From: Bacillota bacterium
Lineage (GTDB): Bacteria; Bacillota; Clostridia; Oscillospirales; Ruminococcaceae
Direction: 5' to 3'
NCBI GenBank assembly: GCA_023388515.1
Contig: JAEWGD010000036.1
Span: forward strand, 179,494 to 243,493
Length of the DNA stretch: 64,000 bases
Part shown: positions 36,128 to 46,365 of the stretch, piece by piece
How positions within the stretch are numbered: position 1 is the stretch's first letter
Layout: each line of letters begins with the position of its first letter
Translations under genes and position numbers: made by a program
Notes under the pieces: model-generated
What the model was told of the DNA's origin: nothing
Databases searched by the model: none
What the model saw: the letters and a program-made list of their open reading frames with translations, nothing else

Positions 36128-36715
36128 CTATCTTTTTGTAATAACCTTATCTACAAGCCCATATGTCATTGCCTCTTCAGCTGACATGAAGTTGTCACGC
36201 TCTGTATCTGCCTCAACAATCTCAATGGCTTTTCCTGTGTTTTCGGATAATATCCTGTTTAATCTTTGCTTAGTTCTCATTAAATGGTCAGCTCTGATTT
36301 TTATATCTGTTGCTTGTCCAGACAGACCACCTGAAATCAACGGTTGATGTATCATAATTTCGCTATTCGGAAGTGCAAAACGCTTACCTTTAGCACCAGA
36401 TGAAAGCAAGAAAGCTCCCATAGATGCAGCAAGACCTATACAAATTGTAGAAACATCACATTTAATATACTGCATTGTATCATAAATAGCTAATCCAGAT
36501 GTAACCGAACCGCCAGGACTGTTTATATATAAATTGATATCCTTTTCTGCATCCTGACTTTCTAAATACAGCAACTGTGCTACCACTAAGCTCGCTGTTA
36601 CGTCATTCACTTGGTCAGACAGCATGATAATTCGGTCATTCAGCAGCCTAGAAAAAATATCATATGAACGTTCTCCTCTGCTTGTTTGTTCCACAACCAT
36701 AGGTACTAAACTCAT
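36128..36715 (-). CDS. clpP: ATP-dependent Clp protease proteolytic subunit
   Basis: 195 residues. The catalytic triad is Ser98 (GLAASMGAF), His123 (EIMIHQPL) and an Asp near 170 (EADTERD). INSPGGSVTSGLAIYD is the family signature. It forms the tetradecameric chamber used with ClpX. Confidence 0.98.
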   Translation of the reverse strand: MSLVPMVVEQTSRGERSYDIFSRLLNDRIIMLSDQVNDVTASLVVAQLLYLESQDAEKDINLYINSPGGSVTSGLAIYDTMQYIKCDVSTICIGLAASMGAFLLSSGAKGKRFALPNSEIMIHQPLISGGLSGQATDIKIRADHLMRTKQRLNRILSENTGKAIEIVEADTERDNFMSAEEAMTYGLVDKVITKR

Positions 36716-36791
36716 TTAAGCCATCTTCCTTTCTAAAGTAAATCATATCTATTTGTATGATTTATACATATCTAATATAACTATCTGTATA

Positions 36792-38111
36792 TTAATCCTC
36801 TGAAACTTCTGCTTCAACTTCCACCAAAGTGTTATCAATAACTGCATTTTCCTTAACCACATCTGCAGCCTTACCTACAAGTAAATCTAGTTTATATGCA
36901 TCATATGAAATGTATTTCTTAACAGTTTCCAAATCCATTCCATTCTGTTCGCCAAGCTTTGTCAATCCCTCTTCAATTTCTTCATCAGTTACAGCAAGAT
37001 TTTCCATCTCAGCAATCTTTTCAAGCCCAAGTCTTAGTGTAACTTCCTTTTCAGCTCTCTCAGCAAAAGTAGCTCTGAATTCTTCCTCACCCATGCCTGT
37101 GTATTGCAAATACATATCCAAATTCATACCCTGTTGTTGTAGTGAATGTCCAAACTCAGAAGTCAATGAATTTATCCTGTTTTCATACATACAATCAGGA
37201 ATATCGCCCTCAACATTTTCAATAACCTTATCAAACAATACATTCTCGAACTCAGCAGTAGCAGACCTTTCAGCAGCCTCCTCTAGCTTTTTCTTTGTAT
37301 CAGCTTTCAATTCGTCAACAGTTTCAAATTCAGTTGTATCCTTAACAAATTCGTCATCAACTTCAGGCAATTCTTGAACAGTAATTTCACTCAACTTAAC
37401 CTTAAATACAGTTGCCTGACCCGCAAGATCCTGCATACCATAATCTTCAGGGAAAGTAACATTCACATCGAACTCTTCACCGATATTATGTCCAACAATT
37501 TGATCCTCAAAACCAGGAATGAACTGTCCACTTCCCAAACGTAGTGGGAAACTATCGCCCTTTCCACCCTCAAAAGGAACGCCATCTTTAAAGCCTTCAA
37601 AGTCAATTATAACCTCATCATGAAGTTGTGCAGGTCTATCATCAACAGAAACTATTCTAGCACCTTTATTTCTCAATGACTCAATTTGAGCAGAAACTTC
37701 CTCATCACTAACATCCTTGACAAGTTTTGGTGCTTTTATTCCTTTATATTCCTTAATTGTAACCTCTGGCTTAGTGATACATGTTGCTTTTAATGTAACG
37801 CCATCTTTTCTATCCATTGACACAACCTCGATAGCTGGCTGTGTAACTAGCTCAAGCTTAGCTTCCTCAATCGCCTGACCAACCTCACTATTAATCAAAT
37901 TATTAACAGCCTGCTCATAGAAAACGCCCTCACCGTAGTGAGTTTCAATCATTTTTCTTGTTGCCTTACCTTTTCTAAATCCAGGAATGGTTATTTTTGA
38001 CTTTTCCTTCTTGTAAACTGTGTCAATTGCTTCTTCAAATTTATTTGCATCAATTTCGAGTGTCAACTCGTGTGTATTAGGCTCGGTGTTGATTACTGAT
38101 TTTAAATTCAT
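36792..38111 (-). CDS. tig: trigger factor
   Basis: 439 residues, ATG after TGGAGGAT. Ribosome-binding signature PGFRKGKATRKMIETHYG at about 43-61; PPIase domain in the middle (VIIDFEGFKDGVPFEGG, PGFEDQIVG); helical C-domain. It is the ribosome-bound chaperone, first in the tig-clpP-clpX unit. Confidence 0.98.
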   Translation of the reverse strand: MNLKSVINTEPNTHELTLEIDANKFEEAIDTVYKKEKSKITIPGFRKGKATRKMIETHYGEGVFYEQAVNNLINSEVGQAIEEAKLELVTQPAIEVVSMDRKDGVTLKATCITKPEVTIKEYKGIKAPKLVKDVSDEEVSAQIESLRNKGARIVSVDDRPAQLHDEVIIDFEGFKDGVPFEGGKGDSFPLRLGSGQFIPGFEDQIVGHNIGEEFDVNVTFPEDYGMQDLAGQATVFKVKLSEITVQELPEVDDEFVKDTTEFETVDELKADTKKKLEEAAERSATAEFENVLFDKVIENVEGDIPDCMYENRINSLTSEFGHSLQQQGMNLDMYLQYTGMGEEEFRATFAERAEKEVTLRLGLEKIAEMENLAVTDEEIEEGLTKLGEQNGMDLETVKKYISYDAYKLDLLVGKAADVVKENAVIDNTLVEVEAEVSED

Positions 38112-38151
38112 TTTTTATCCTCCAAATTTTTATATAAAACATTGATAAAAT

Positions 38152-38180
38152 ATTATAACACATTATTAGAAACTTGACTA
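38152..38180 (-). promoter_or_regulatory. tig promoter
   Basis: Minus strand TAGTCA, 17 bases, TATAAT with extended TGT. About 40 bases before the tig ATG. Confidence 0.55.
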
Positions 38181-38213
38181 CACCTAAACAATTTCTTCTA
38201 CATATTGCATAAA

Positions 38214-38903
38214 TTATAACACTCTTTTAGGTGCAAAACGTAGAAAATCACTAGATATTAAATCAAAATTAATTCCATCTCGTTCACCAATAATGGCATT
38301 TTTACATCCTAAACCATGAATATGCCCATAGTAACATTTGCTAATTTTATATTTATACATCACCTCTAATATATCATAATTGTAATTGTTTCCATAAATC
38401 GGTGGATAATGAAGAAATACAATCGGAATTAAATCCTCATTTATTGCTGATTTAATCGACTCCTCAAGCCTTTGCACTTCCCTTGCCAAAATCTTAGCAT
38501 CAGCTGTTTCATCACCCATATTAACCCACCCACGAGTTCCACAAATCCCATATTGACCATAGCTATAATGGTTATTATGCAGGATATTCAAAGTTGTAAA
38601 GCCATTCTTAGTGAAAAAATCCTCCATCTTCTTCATGGAAGTCCACCAATAATCGTGATTACCCTTGAGTATAATTTTTCTGCCCGTAAGCTTATTTATA
38701 AAATCAAAATCAGCTCCAGCGTTTTCAATTTTCATAGCCCAAGAAGTGTCACCAGCAAGCACGACTGTATCCTCATCCTTAACTATGTTAAGCCAATTTT
38801 CCTCAAGTAGTTGGAGATAATTTTCCCATCCACCAAAAATATCCATCGGCTTGTCGGGAGTTCCTATTGACAAATGCATATCGCCCAAAACATATAACGC
38901 CAA
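38214..38903 (-). CDS. metallophosphoesterase
   Basis: 229 residues. Calcineurin-like motifs are seen in order: LGDMHLS (Asp-x-His), VVLAGDTSW (GD), LKGNHDYWW (GNHD), FLHYPP and YYGHIHG (GHxH). It binds two metals and cleaves a phosphoester or phosphodiester; the substrate is unknown. Cytoplasmic. It follows thrC by 18 bp. Confidence 0.9.
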   Translation of the reverse strand: MALYVLGDMHLSIGTPDKPMDIFGGWENYLQLLEENWLNIVKDEDTVVLAGDTSWAMKIENAGADFDFINKLTGRKIILKGNHDYWWTSMKKMEDFFTKNGFTTLNILHNNHYSYGQYGICGTRGWVNMGDETADAKILAREVQRLEESIKSAINEDLIPIVFLHYPPIYGNNYNYDILEVMYKYKISKCYYGHIHGLGCKNAIIGERDGINFDLISSDFLRFAPKRVL

Positions 38904-38921
38904 CGATACTCCTCCTACTCG

Positions 38922-40415
38922 CTAAATTCCTAACTTTTTTAGTACATAATCCATCATTTCAGTCTTTTCAACTGAATTAGAATACTTCACCTGTTTTTCC
39001 CTTAATTCAGCAAGTGATTCAGGAATTTCAAACTTAGAAAGCTCATTCAATCTTTCAATCATTTCATACTCATCAGCAATTTTATTCCCATCATCAAGTG
39101 CCTCTAAAACGCTTCCACTGAATTTATAAGGGCTTGCAGTTGACGCAATAACCGTCTTGGTTTTATCGCCCGTCTTAGCCTTATAATCATTATAAACCTT
39201 AACCGCAACAGCAGTATGAGTATCGCAAGTGTAGGAATACTGGTCATAAACAGCCTTTATCGTGTCCTTTGTTTGCTCATCATCAGAAAATCCAGCGAAA
39301 AATTCTGCCTGCAAAATTTTCTTAACATCATCAGTAACTTCATACTTTCCAGTACTAGCCAATGATGTGAACCACTCATTTATTTGCTTATCATTATCCC
39401 CTGTCAAATGATATAAAAGTCGTTCCAAATTGCTTGAAATTAGTATATCCATCGACGGTGAACTTGTAGCATAAAACTCACGATTTCGGTCATACACGCC
39501 TGTATTTATAAAGTCAGTAAGAACATTATTCACATTTGACGCACAAATAAGCTTATTAACAGGTAACCCCATTTTCTTAGCATAATATCCAGCCAAAATA
39601 TTCCCAAAATTTCCAGTTGGCACAACTATATTAATCTTTTCGCCAAGTTCAATCTGTTCATCTTCAGCAAGTGAGGCATAAGCTGAAATATAATAAACAA
39701 TTTGAGGGGCAAGCCTACCCCAGTTAATCGAGTTAGCACTTGAGAAAATAAGCGACTTTTCTTCTAGCTTTGCCTTTATATCGTCATTGGTGAATATTTC
39801 CTTAACACCATTTTGGCAGTCATCAAAGTTACCATTAATCGCACAAACGTCAACATTATCGCCATCTTGAGTAGTCATCTGACGTTTTTGCATTGAGCTT
39901 ACTCCATTTTCAGGATAGAAAACAAGTATTTGAGTACCCTCAACATCTTTAAACCCCTCAAGAGCAGCCTTCCCTGTATCGCCCGATGTAGCAACCAAAA
40001 TCACAATTTTTCTCTTCAAATTAATCTTTTTTGCTGATGTTGTTAAAAAGTATGGCAAAATTTGCAAAGCCATATCCTTAAACGCACAAGTTGGACCATG
40101 CCACAACTCAAGCATATAAGTTCCATCAAAAAGATGTGACAACTCAGCTATACTTTCATTTTCAAAATTATCAGTATTATACGCATTATCGGTACAATAT
40201 TGGATTTCAGCACCTGTAAAATCAGTAAGATATTTCTTGAAAATAAAAGCTGCACGATTAGAATAATTCATCTCTGCAAGCATCTTAATTTCATCAAGAG
40301 TAATGTTAGGAATTTCACTTGGAACAAAAAGTCCACCCTCAACTGAAATACCTTGAGTAATCGCCGTCGCACTATCGACATTTATAGCACTGTTTCGTGT
40401 ACTTTTATAAAACAT
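38922..40415 (-). CDS. thrC: threonine synthase
   Basis: 497 residues from the ATG at 40415, preceded by GGGTGGAT; a longer in-frame start 17 codons upstream overlaps yraN and is rejected. Family marks: GLFVPSEIP, the PLP Lys in GPTCAFKDMALQ, and VATSGDTGKAALEGF. It makes threonine from O-phosphohomoserine. Confidence 0.96.
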   Translation of the reverse strand: MFYKSTRNSAINVDSATAITQGISVEGGLFVPSEIPNITLDEIKMLAEMNYSNRAAFIFKKYLTDFTGAEIQYCTDNAYNTDNFENESIAELSHLFDGTYMLELWHGPTCAFKDMALQILPYFLTTSAKKINLKRKIVILVATSGDTGKAALEGFKDVEGTQILVFYPENGVSSMQKRQMTTQDGDNVDVCAINGNFDDCQNGVKEIFTNDDIKAKLEEKSLIFSSANSINWGRLAPQIVYYISAYASLAEDEQIELGEKINIVVPTGNFGNILAGYYAKKMGLPVNKLICASNVNNVLTDFINTGVYDRNREFYATSSPSMDILISSNLERLLYHLTGDNDKQINEWFTSLASTGKYEVTDDVKKILQAEFFAGFSDDEQTKDTIKAVYDQYSYTCDTHTAVAVKVYNDYKAKTGDKTKTVIASTASPYKFSGSVLEALDDGNKIADEYEMIERLNELSKFEIPESLAELREKQVKYSNSVEKTEMMDYVLKKLGI

Positions 40416-40428
40416 AATATCCACCCTT

Positions 40429-40806
40429 TTAAAAAAATATATCATACCCCGTTGCATCAAAGGCATTACTAATATAGTTTATTTTTTCAATCCTATTATT
40501 TACAACAATCACCTCTGCCACATCAAAGCGTGGCTGAAGATCAGTAGGATTTTTACAGCAAAAATCTGACGCTGTTTTAATAATAAGACCCTTTTTCCTC
40601 TCATTCACAGCCTCAAAACCAGAAACCATACTCCCTTTTTTCCTTGTCTTAACCTCAACAAAGGCGATAATTTCGCTATTATATGCAATTATATCAATCT
40701 CGCCACCTCTAATGCAATAGTTACGCTTTAAAACAGTATAACCATACTTTTCAAGGTATTTACATACAGCCATTTCGCCAAAGTTTCCAATTTCTTTTTT
40801 TATCAT
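40429..40806 (-). CDS. YraN/UPF0102 family nuclease-like protein
   Basis: 125 residues. GNFGEMAVCKYLEKYGY, then RGGEIDIIAY and FVEVKTRK form the Holliday-junction-resolvase-like core (Glu, Asp, Glu-x-Lys). Function in bacteria is not established. Its ATG overlaps the stop of rnhB by four bases, the usual rnhB-yraN order. Confidence 0.93.
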   Translation of the reverse strand: MIKKEIGNFGEMAVCKYLEKYGYTVLKRNYCIRGGEIDIIAYNSEIIAFVEVKTRKKGSMVSGFEAVNERKKGLIIKTASDFCCKNPTDLQPRFDVAEVIVVNNRIEKINYISNAFDATGYDIFF

Positions 40807-41420
40807 TTCATTAACTTCTTCAGAAAGCTAGGACGATGAATTTCGGATATGCCATACTCCACTAGCTTTTCATAATGTAATTTTGTTCCATAACCTTTAT
40901 GCTTTTCAAAGCAATATTGTGGGTGCTTTTCAGCCATCTCAAGCATATATCTATCCCTTGAAACCTTAGCAAGAATTGACGCAGCAGCAATGCTTGCAGA
41001 AACTGAATCTCCCTTTACAACCGTTCTAGTATTACAAGAAAGTTTTGGGCATGAGTTCCCATCAACCAACGCACAATCGACCTCAACCCCCAAGCCTTCA
41101 ACTGCTCTTTTCATAGCAAGCATTGCTGCTTGAAGAATATTAATCTCCTCAATTTCAGCAATAGATGCAGTTGCAACACAGTAAGCCTTAGCCTTTTGAA
41201 TTATCTCATCATACAAAGCCTCACGCTTTTTTTCCGTCAGCTTTTTACTATCATTCAAACCCTCAATTTTTTCATTTTCATCGAGAATTACAGCCGCTGC
41301 ATAGACATCTCCTGCAAGTGGACCTCTGCCAGCCTCGTCCACACCACAAATAACTTTATAGCTTTGCCTAACCTCATCATCAAAGTCATGCAAGCTAATT
41401 AAATCAACACTACTCTTCAT
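40803..41420 (-). CDS. rnhB: ribonuclease HII
   Basis: 205 residues from the ATG at 41420, which overlaps the end of ylqF. Longer in-frame starts lie inside ylqF and extend past the family's N-terminus. Metal ligands: CGVDEAGRGPLAGDV (Asp, Glu), LVDG and the late Asp in LAKVSRDRYM. HKGYGTKLHYE is also typical. It removes RNA from RNA-DNA hybrids. Confidence 0.96.
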   Translation of the reverse strand: MKSSVDLISLHDFDDEVRQSYKVICGVDEAGRGPLAGDVYAAAVILDENEKIEGLNDSKKLTEKKREALYDEIIQKAKAYCVATASIAEIEEINILQAAMLAMKRAVEGLGVEVDCALVDGNSCPKLSCNTRTVVKGDSVSASIAAASILAKVSRDRYMLEMAEKHPQYCFEKHKGYGTKLHYEKLVEYGISEIHRPSFLKKLMK

Positions 41421-42297
41421 CGCTATCACCATCTGGTGGAAGTTCCAACGTAATCCTACCAAGCTTTGTGCTACGAAATTCATCAAGCACAGTAATCGCT
41501 GCACGTTCCGTATTTACCAATCCACCCGAAAGAAGCATACCACGCTTTCTTCCAACCTTCTCAAGCAATGTTTTACCGTCATCTTCATCATCTATTTCTA
41601 TCTTATAGCGTTCAATCAACGGCTTAGGGTATCTCTTGCTTAAATTTTCAAGCAACAACATAGAAAGTGCCTCAATATCGACAACATCATCTTTTATCGC
41701 ACCAGTGAAAGCAAGCCTATGAGCAACATTTTGATCCTCAAACTTTGGCCATAAAACTCCAGGCATATCGAGCAATTCCACACTCTCACCAAGACTTACC
41801 CACTGTTTTGTTCTTGTAACACCTGGTCTATCCTCAACCTTTGTACGCTTTGACTGTGCCATTCGGTTAATGAACGATGACTTCCCAACATTAGGAATGC
41901 CAACAACCATAACCCTTATCGGTCTGCCAACCATACCTTTGTCATTTCTTCTTTGTACTAAATCCTTAAGTAGCTGATTTTTTATCGTAGGCAAAAAAGC
42001 CTTAACCCCTTTGCCATTTTTGCAATCCAAAGCAATAGCAAGAATCCCTTTTGACTTAAAATAATCAATCCATCTTGCAGTCACCCTATCATCAGCCATA
42101 TCGCATTTGTTAAGCAACATCATTCTCGGCTTCTCACCAATAAGGCTTTCCATCTCGGGATTTTGGCTACTCATAGGTATCCTCGCATCTAATATTTCAA
42201 CAACAGCATCGACTAAAGATAAATTTGCTTTTATCAATCTGCGTGTCTTTGTCATATGTCCAGGAAACCACTGAATTGTTGCTATATTATTCTCCAT
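41410..42297 (-). CDS. ylqF: ribosome biogenesis GTPase YlqF/RbgA
   Basis: 295 residues from the ATG at 42297, five bases after AGGAG. It opens with IQWFPGHMTKTRR and has the circularly permuted G motifs: NKCDMAD (G4) before GIPNVGKSSFINR (G1), then DMPGVLWPK (G3). It acts late in 50S assembly. Conserved order rplS-lepB-ylqF-rnhB. Confidence 0.96.
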   Translation of the reverse strand: MENNIATIQWFPGHMTKTRRLIKANLSLVDAVVEILDARIPMSSQNPEMESLIGEKPRMMLLNKCDMADDRVTARWIDYFKSKGILAIALDCKNGKGVKAFLPTIKNQLLKDLVQRRNDKGMVGRPIRVMVVGIPNVGKSSFINRMAQSKRTKVEDRPGVTRTKQWVSLGESVELLDMPGVLWPKFEDQNVAHRLAFTGAIKDDVVDIEALSMLLLENLSKRYPKPLIERYKIEIDDEDDGKTLLEKVGRKRGMLLSGGLVNTERAAITVLDEFRSTKLGRITLELPPDGDSDEE

Positions 42298-42327
42298 AAC
42301 CACTCCTGTTTTAATAAGGCTATTTTG

Positions 42328-42981
42328 CTAATCCACAGTTCCCAAAGCTTTAAACGGATAAATTCTAAAAATAACCTTACCCATTATCTCATCAACAGGG
42401 ACAAATCCAACCTGTGAATCTCTGCTATCCTTTGACCTACCCCTGTTATCACCCATCACGAAAATATGTCCCTCAGGTACTATTACAGGGTAATTAAATG
42501 CGTATTCATTTAAGAAAGTTGGGTCTTTAATATAAGGCTCATCTATTTCTACACCATCAATATAAACCTTACCTCTTTTAAAATCAATATTAACCTCTTG
42601 CCCCTCAGTTGCGACAATTCTTTTCACAATTTTCTTCTCAGAGCCATCACCATTTATGCCCTGTGTTGTAATAATATTCTCCTGTGTCTCATCATATATA
42701 TAACCATTCCTATTATTAATTATAACAATATCGCCTTGTTCAGGCTTATAAAATAAATGTGATATAATTAATCTGTCCTTATCATGTAGAGTGTCAAGCA
42801 TTGAAGGACCATCAACAGTTGCTATTCTAAATAAAAATGTAAAAATAAGAGTAACAATAAAAATTGAAAATATTACCGATTCAACTAAATCCATCAAATC
42901 ATCAAAAAAATTCGCCTTTTTTTCAACATTTTCTTCGGTATCTATATCGGTATTTACAGGCACTTCATATTCTTCAGACAT
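42328..42981 (-). CDS. lepB: signal peptidase I
   Basis: 217 residues from the ATG at 42981, five bases after AAAGGAG. One membrane helix at about 33-53, catalytic Ser60 in GPSMLDTL, and Lys120 in KKIVKRIVATEG. GDNRGRSKDSRD is the last conserved box. It removes signal peptides, including those of the secreted enzymes above. A 30-residue acidic cytoplasmic N-terminus is present. Confidence 0.95.
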   Translation of the reverse strand: MSEEYEVPVNTDIDTEENVEKKANFFDDLMDLVESVIFSIFIVTLIFTFLFRIATVDGPSMLDTLHDKDRLIISHLFYKPEQGDIVIINNRNGYIYDETQENIITTQGINGDGSEKKIVKRIVATEGQEVNIDFKRGKVYIDGVEIDEPYIKDPTFLNEYAFNYPVIVPEGHIFVMGDNRGRSKDSRDSQVGFVPVDEIMGKVIFRIYPFKALGTVD

Positions 42982-43047
42982 GACTACTCCTTTTCTCAGG
43001 GATAAATTTATGTCCCTAATAAGTGTATAATTATAGGCGATAAATAG

Positions 43048-43070
43048 CAAAAAGGGACTTGTTAGTCCCC
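43048..43070 (-). terminator. terminator after rplS
   Basis: GGGACT/AGTCCC stem, 4-base loop, TTTTT on the minus strand. Confidence 0.65.
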
Positions 43071-43110
43071 TCTGCACAGCATCTAAGCAACGAGGACATT
43101 CCTCCGCTTA

Positions 43111-43458
43111 TTACCTTTTAATTTGTTCTTTAACCTTAGCAGCCTTACCAACTCTATCACGAAGATAATATAGCTTAGCTCTGCGAACTCTACCTTTTCT
43201 TACAATTTCAACCTTTTCTACAACAGGTGAGTGAACTGGGAAAACCCTTTCAACTCCACAACCGTGAGAAAGTCGTCTAACTGTAAATGTTTCGCTTATT
43301 CCGCCATGTTTCTTAGCAATAACAGTACCTTCAAATATCTGTACACGAGATTTATCGCCTTCCTTGATGTTAACGTGAACCTTTACAGTGTCACCGATAG
43401 AAAATTGAGGCTTCTCAGTTTTCAGGCTATCCTGACTAATTAGTTTTAATGCATCCAT
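43111..43458 (-). CDS. rplS: 50S ribosomal protein L19
   Basis: 115 residues, the usual length, ATG after TAGGAGG. FSIGDTVKVHVNIKEG, FEGTVIAKKHGG and RRAKLYYLRDRVGKAA are L19 signatures. Preceded by a 190-nt leader. Confidence 0.98.
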   Translation of the reverse strand: MDALKLISQDSLKTEKPQFSIGDTVKVHVNIKEGDKSRVQIFEGTVIAKKHGGISETFTVRRLSHGCGVERVFPVHSPVVEKVEIVRKGRVRRAKLYYLRDRVGKAAKVKEQIKR

Positions 43459-43648
43459 TATTTTTCCTCCTAATTTTTTCAGATATTCTTACACTTTACT
43501 TTTTACAGAACAAAGGTACAGCACTTAGCTTTATATAAATCAAAACCTTTTATGTGTAGCGGACTATCCGATTTAATGTCATCTTAATGGCATTAACCTC
43601 GTTATCTCGAAAACTAACCTAAATTTCTCCATAACGGATTTCAAATGC
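43459..43648 (-). promoter_or_regulatory. rplS leader, possibly structured
   Basis: A leader of about 190 nt from the promoter at 43655-43683. Pairing is seen between CGTTAT and ATAACG about 25 bases apart, and in AATGCCATT...GATGACATT. L19 leaders are known in Firmicutes (Rfam L19_leader), but I cannot confirm a match by eye. Confidence 0.4.
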
Positions 43649-43654
43649 TCTATT

Positions 43655-43683
43655 ATTCTACCATATATTAAAACAAATTGCAA
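43655..43683 (-). promoter_or_regulatory. rplS promoter
   Basis: Minus strand TTGCAA, 17 bases, TAGAAT with extended TGG. Confidence 0.65.
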
Positions 43684-43689
43684 GCACTT

Positions 43690-46263
43690 TTACAAAAATT
43701 CTTTACCATCACTGCAAATAATTTTTGTTCGCTCAATCTTTGTTACAAAAGCACTTATTTGTGTTCCACTCAAGAAAGCATCTAGAAACAGATTTGGATT
43801 GAAATTCGTCTGTGTACCTGCTGGCAATCTCATATCAATAACAAGCTTGTCCTCCCCAGCTACCTTAGAAACAATCTCGATATTCGGCTTAATATCAACC
43901 GTTTTAAGCCCCTTTTTCTTAGTCCTTTTCTCAACAAGAATTTCATCTTTGCTTACAAATTCATTCAGTTCACAAAGCAATCTTGCTCCGTCACCCTCGA
44001 TACAAACATTAAACTCTGCAAAAGCAATTTCTGTATGCTTATTAACTGGTTTATAAGCTTTTACAACTTTTAATCCCTCTGGCAGAACGCTATTAAGCTT
44101 GTCCATAACTTTATCAAAAGGAATTTCCTCTGTAAGCTTAAAATCCATAACCTCACAGCCACTTTCAAACCCAAGCGACAAAGCCAATGCAAACATTATA
44201 TACAAATGTGGGTTAAATCCCTCCGTATACCAAACAGGCAACCCCGAACGCTTAATTATCCTTTGCATACATCTATTCAAATCCAAATGAGAAATATATT
44301 TAGCTCTACCTTTTTTCTCAAAAACAACCCTTGTTGGAAAAACTTCCTGATTAATCTCATTTCCATTTTCTATAAAAGCATCAGTCTTTTTATCCTCTGA
44401 TTTAACAGTGTTTCCCTGTTTGTAATCAAAACATGGCTTCCCTGTTTTTGAAATAACACCACAATTAGAACATTCTAAACGGCAATGGTCGGTTGTTTTC
44501 GACTCATGTGCTTTTATATTCTCCCTAATCAAAAAATCCTTTGAGATAAAATAATCAAGATGATCCCAAGCAAGAATTTCATCAAACTCTCTTTTCCTAT
44601 TCACATAAAAACCAATGTCAATACCATTCTCATCAATCGCCTCAAGCCATTTATCATACTTAAAACATTCGCCCCAGCTATCAAACTTACAGCCCTTTTC
44701 CCATGCACTGTATATAACATTGCAAAGTTTTCTATCACCCTTTGCAAGCAATGCCTCAAGTATACTAATATTTGGGTCATGGGTGCTCCAGCGAATTTTT
44801 CTGCTCTTAATAGAAGATACTAAAAGCTTTTGCTTTGCTTCAATCTGCTCTCTTGTATTCTGCGGCTCAAACTGAAATGGTGTAAACGGCTTAGGTATGA
44901 ATGTAGCAGTGCTTATCGACACCTCAACGCCCTTACCCTTAGGTCTATTAGGCATTTCATAGAATAACTCCACAACTCTTTGTGCAAGCTCGGCAATGCC
45001 TATAATATCTTCATCAGTTTCAGTTGGAAGTCCAATCATAAAATACAGCTTTACCCTTGTATATCCACCCTCGAAAGCTATCTTGCAAGTTTTCATAATT
45101 TCTTCTTCAGAAACATTTTTATTTATAACATCACGCAATCTCTGTGTACCAGCCTCTGGAGCAAAAGTCAAGCCACTTTTTCTTACCTTTTTAATTTTCT
45201 CAAGCAATTCCTCTGAAAAATTATCAACCCTAAGCGATGGCAATGAAAGGTTTACATTATTCTTTTCGGTATATTTTATAAGCTCTGTCAGCATTGTGTC
45301 TATGTCGGAATAATCGCTTGTGCTTAATGAGGCAAGCGAAACCTCCTCATAGCCTGTACTTTCGCATAAGGACTTTGCTTGATTGCAGATAACCTCCGAT
45401 GATTTTTCTCTGAATGGTCTATATAGAAAACCAGCTTGACAAAACCTACAACCCCTCAAGCAACCCCTTAGAACCTCCACAGATGCTCTATCATGAACAA
45501 TATCTGTAAACGGCACAACAAATTCATCAGGATAAAAAACCTTGTTAAAGTCGTCAACTATGCGTTTTTTCACAACCTTAGGAGCATTACCAATCGGCAC
45601 AACCTCCTTGATTGTATTATCCTCATTATAGCTAATATTATATAACGAAGGAGCATAAACCCCCTCAAGCTTTACAGCCTCATTCAGAAACTCCTGTCTT
45701 GTCGCACCTTGCTTTTTCATTCCATTATACAAATCAAGCAACTCAATATTAATGTCCTCACCCTCACCCAAAACCACTAAGTCAAAGAAGTCAGCTAACG
45801 GCTCAGGATTACAAGCACAAGGACCTCCTGCTATAACTATGGGATAAAGCGAATTCCCTCTATCCTTAGCGAATATAGGCACTCCAGCTAAATCCAACAT
45901 ATTAAGTATATTAGTATATGACAACTCATATTGCAAAGTAAAGCCTATGAAATCGAAATCCTTTATCGGCTCTAAGCTTTCCAAGCCATATAAAGGAATA
46001 TCATTTTCCCTCATAATATTTTCAAAGTCAGAATTTGGTGCAAACACTCTCTCACACCAATAGTTTTCCTTTTCATTTATAAGCGAATACAGGATTTTCA
46101 TGCCCAAATGTGACATACCTATATCATAGCTATCGGGGAAACAGAACGCAAATCTCACATCAACCTTATTCTTATCCTTTAAAACGCTACCCGTTTCTCC
46201 ACCTATATATCGTGATGGCTTTTGAACTTGCAGTAAAAACCTTTCAAGCTTATCCTTTAGCAT
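43690..46263 (-). CDS. radical SAM protein (TIGR03960) fused to DUF2344
   Basis: 857 residues. The ATG at 46263 follows GGAGG; the ATG at 46275 is part of that site. Order: B12-binding-like N-domain (about 20-215), radical SAM core with the 4Fe-4S motif CLRGCRFC at about 270, then a C-terminal DUF2344 domain (about 640-857, FEKKGRAKYISHLDLNRCMQR). These two parts are usually fused in clostridia. The gene is often near rplU-rpmA or rng; here it follows the spoIVFB-like pair. The reaction is unknown, probably an RNA or ribosome modification (inference). Confidence 0.9.
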   Translation of the reverse strand: MLKDKLERFLLQVQKPSRYIGGETGSVLKDKNKVDVRFAFCFPDSYDIGMSHLGMKILYSLINEKENYWCERVFAPNSDFENIMRENDIPLYGLESLEPIKDFDFIGFTLQYELSYTNILNMLDLAGVPIFAKDRGNSLYPIVIAGGPCACNPEPLADFFDLVVLGEGEDINIELLDLYNGMKKQGATRQEFLNEAVKLEGVYAPSLYNISYNEDNTIKEVVPIGNAPKVVKKRIVDDFNKVFYPDEFVVPFTDIVHDRASVEVLRGCLRGCRFCQAGFLYRPFREKSSEVICNQAKSLCESTGYEEVSLASLSTSDYSDIDTMLTELIKYTEKNNVNLSLPSLRVDNFSEELLEKIKKVRKSGLTFAPEAGTQRLRDVINKNVSEEEIMKTCKIAFEGGYTRVKLYFMIGLPTETDEDIIGIAELAQRVVELFYEMPNRPKGKGVEVSISTATFIPKPFTPFQFEPQNTREQIEAKQKLLVSSIKSRKIRWSTHDPNISILEALLAKGDRKLCNVIYSAWEKGCKFDSWGECFKYDKWLEAIDENGIDIGFYVNRKREFDEILAWDHLDYFISKDFLIRENIKAHESKTTDHCRLECSNCGVISKTGKPCFDYKQGNTVKSEDKKTDAFIENGNEINQEVFPTRVVFEKKGRAKYISHLDLNRCMQRIIKRSGLPVWYTEGFNPHLYIMFALALSLGFESGCEVMDFKLTEEIPFDKVMDKLNSVLPEGLKVVKAYKPVNKHTEIAFAEFNVCIEGDGARLLCELNEFVSKDEILVEKRTKKKGLKTVDIKPNIEIVSKVAGEDKLVIDMRLPAGTQTNFNPNLFLDAFLSGTQISAFVTKIERTKIICSDGKEFL

Positions 46264-46365
46264 ATTATCCTCCATTTATTAATCATTCCAAAAGCAAGAT
46301 AACCTACTTTTATGGAATGATTATATTCCTATTCCTTTTTATTTTACTACAAATTCGCATATTAA

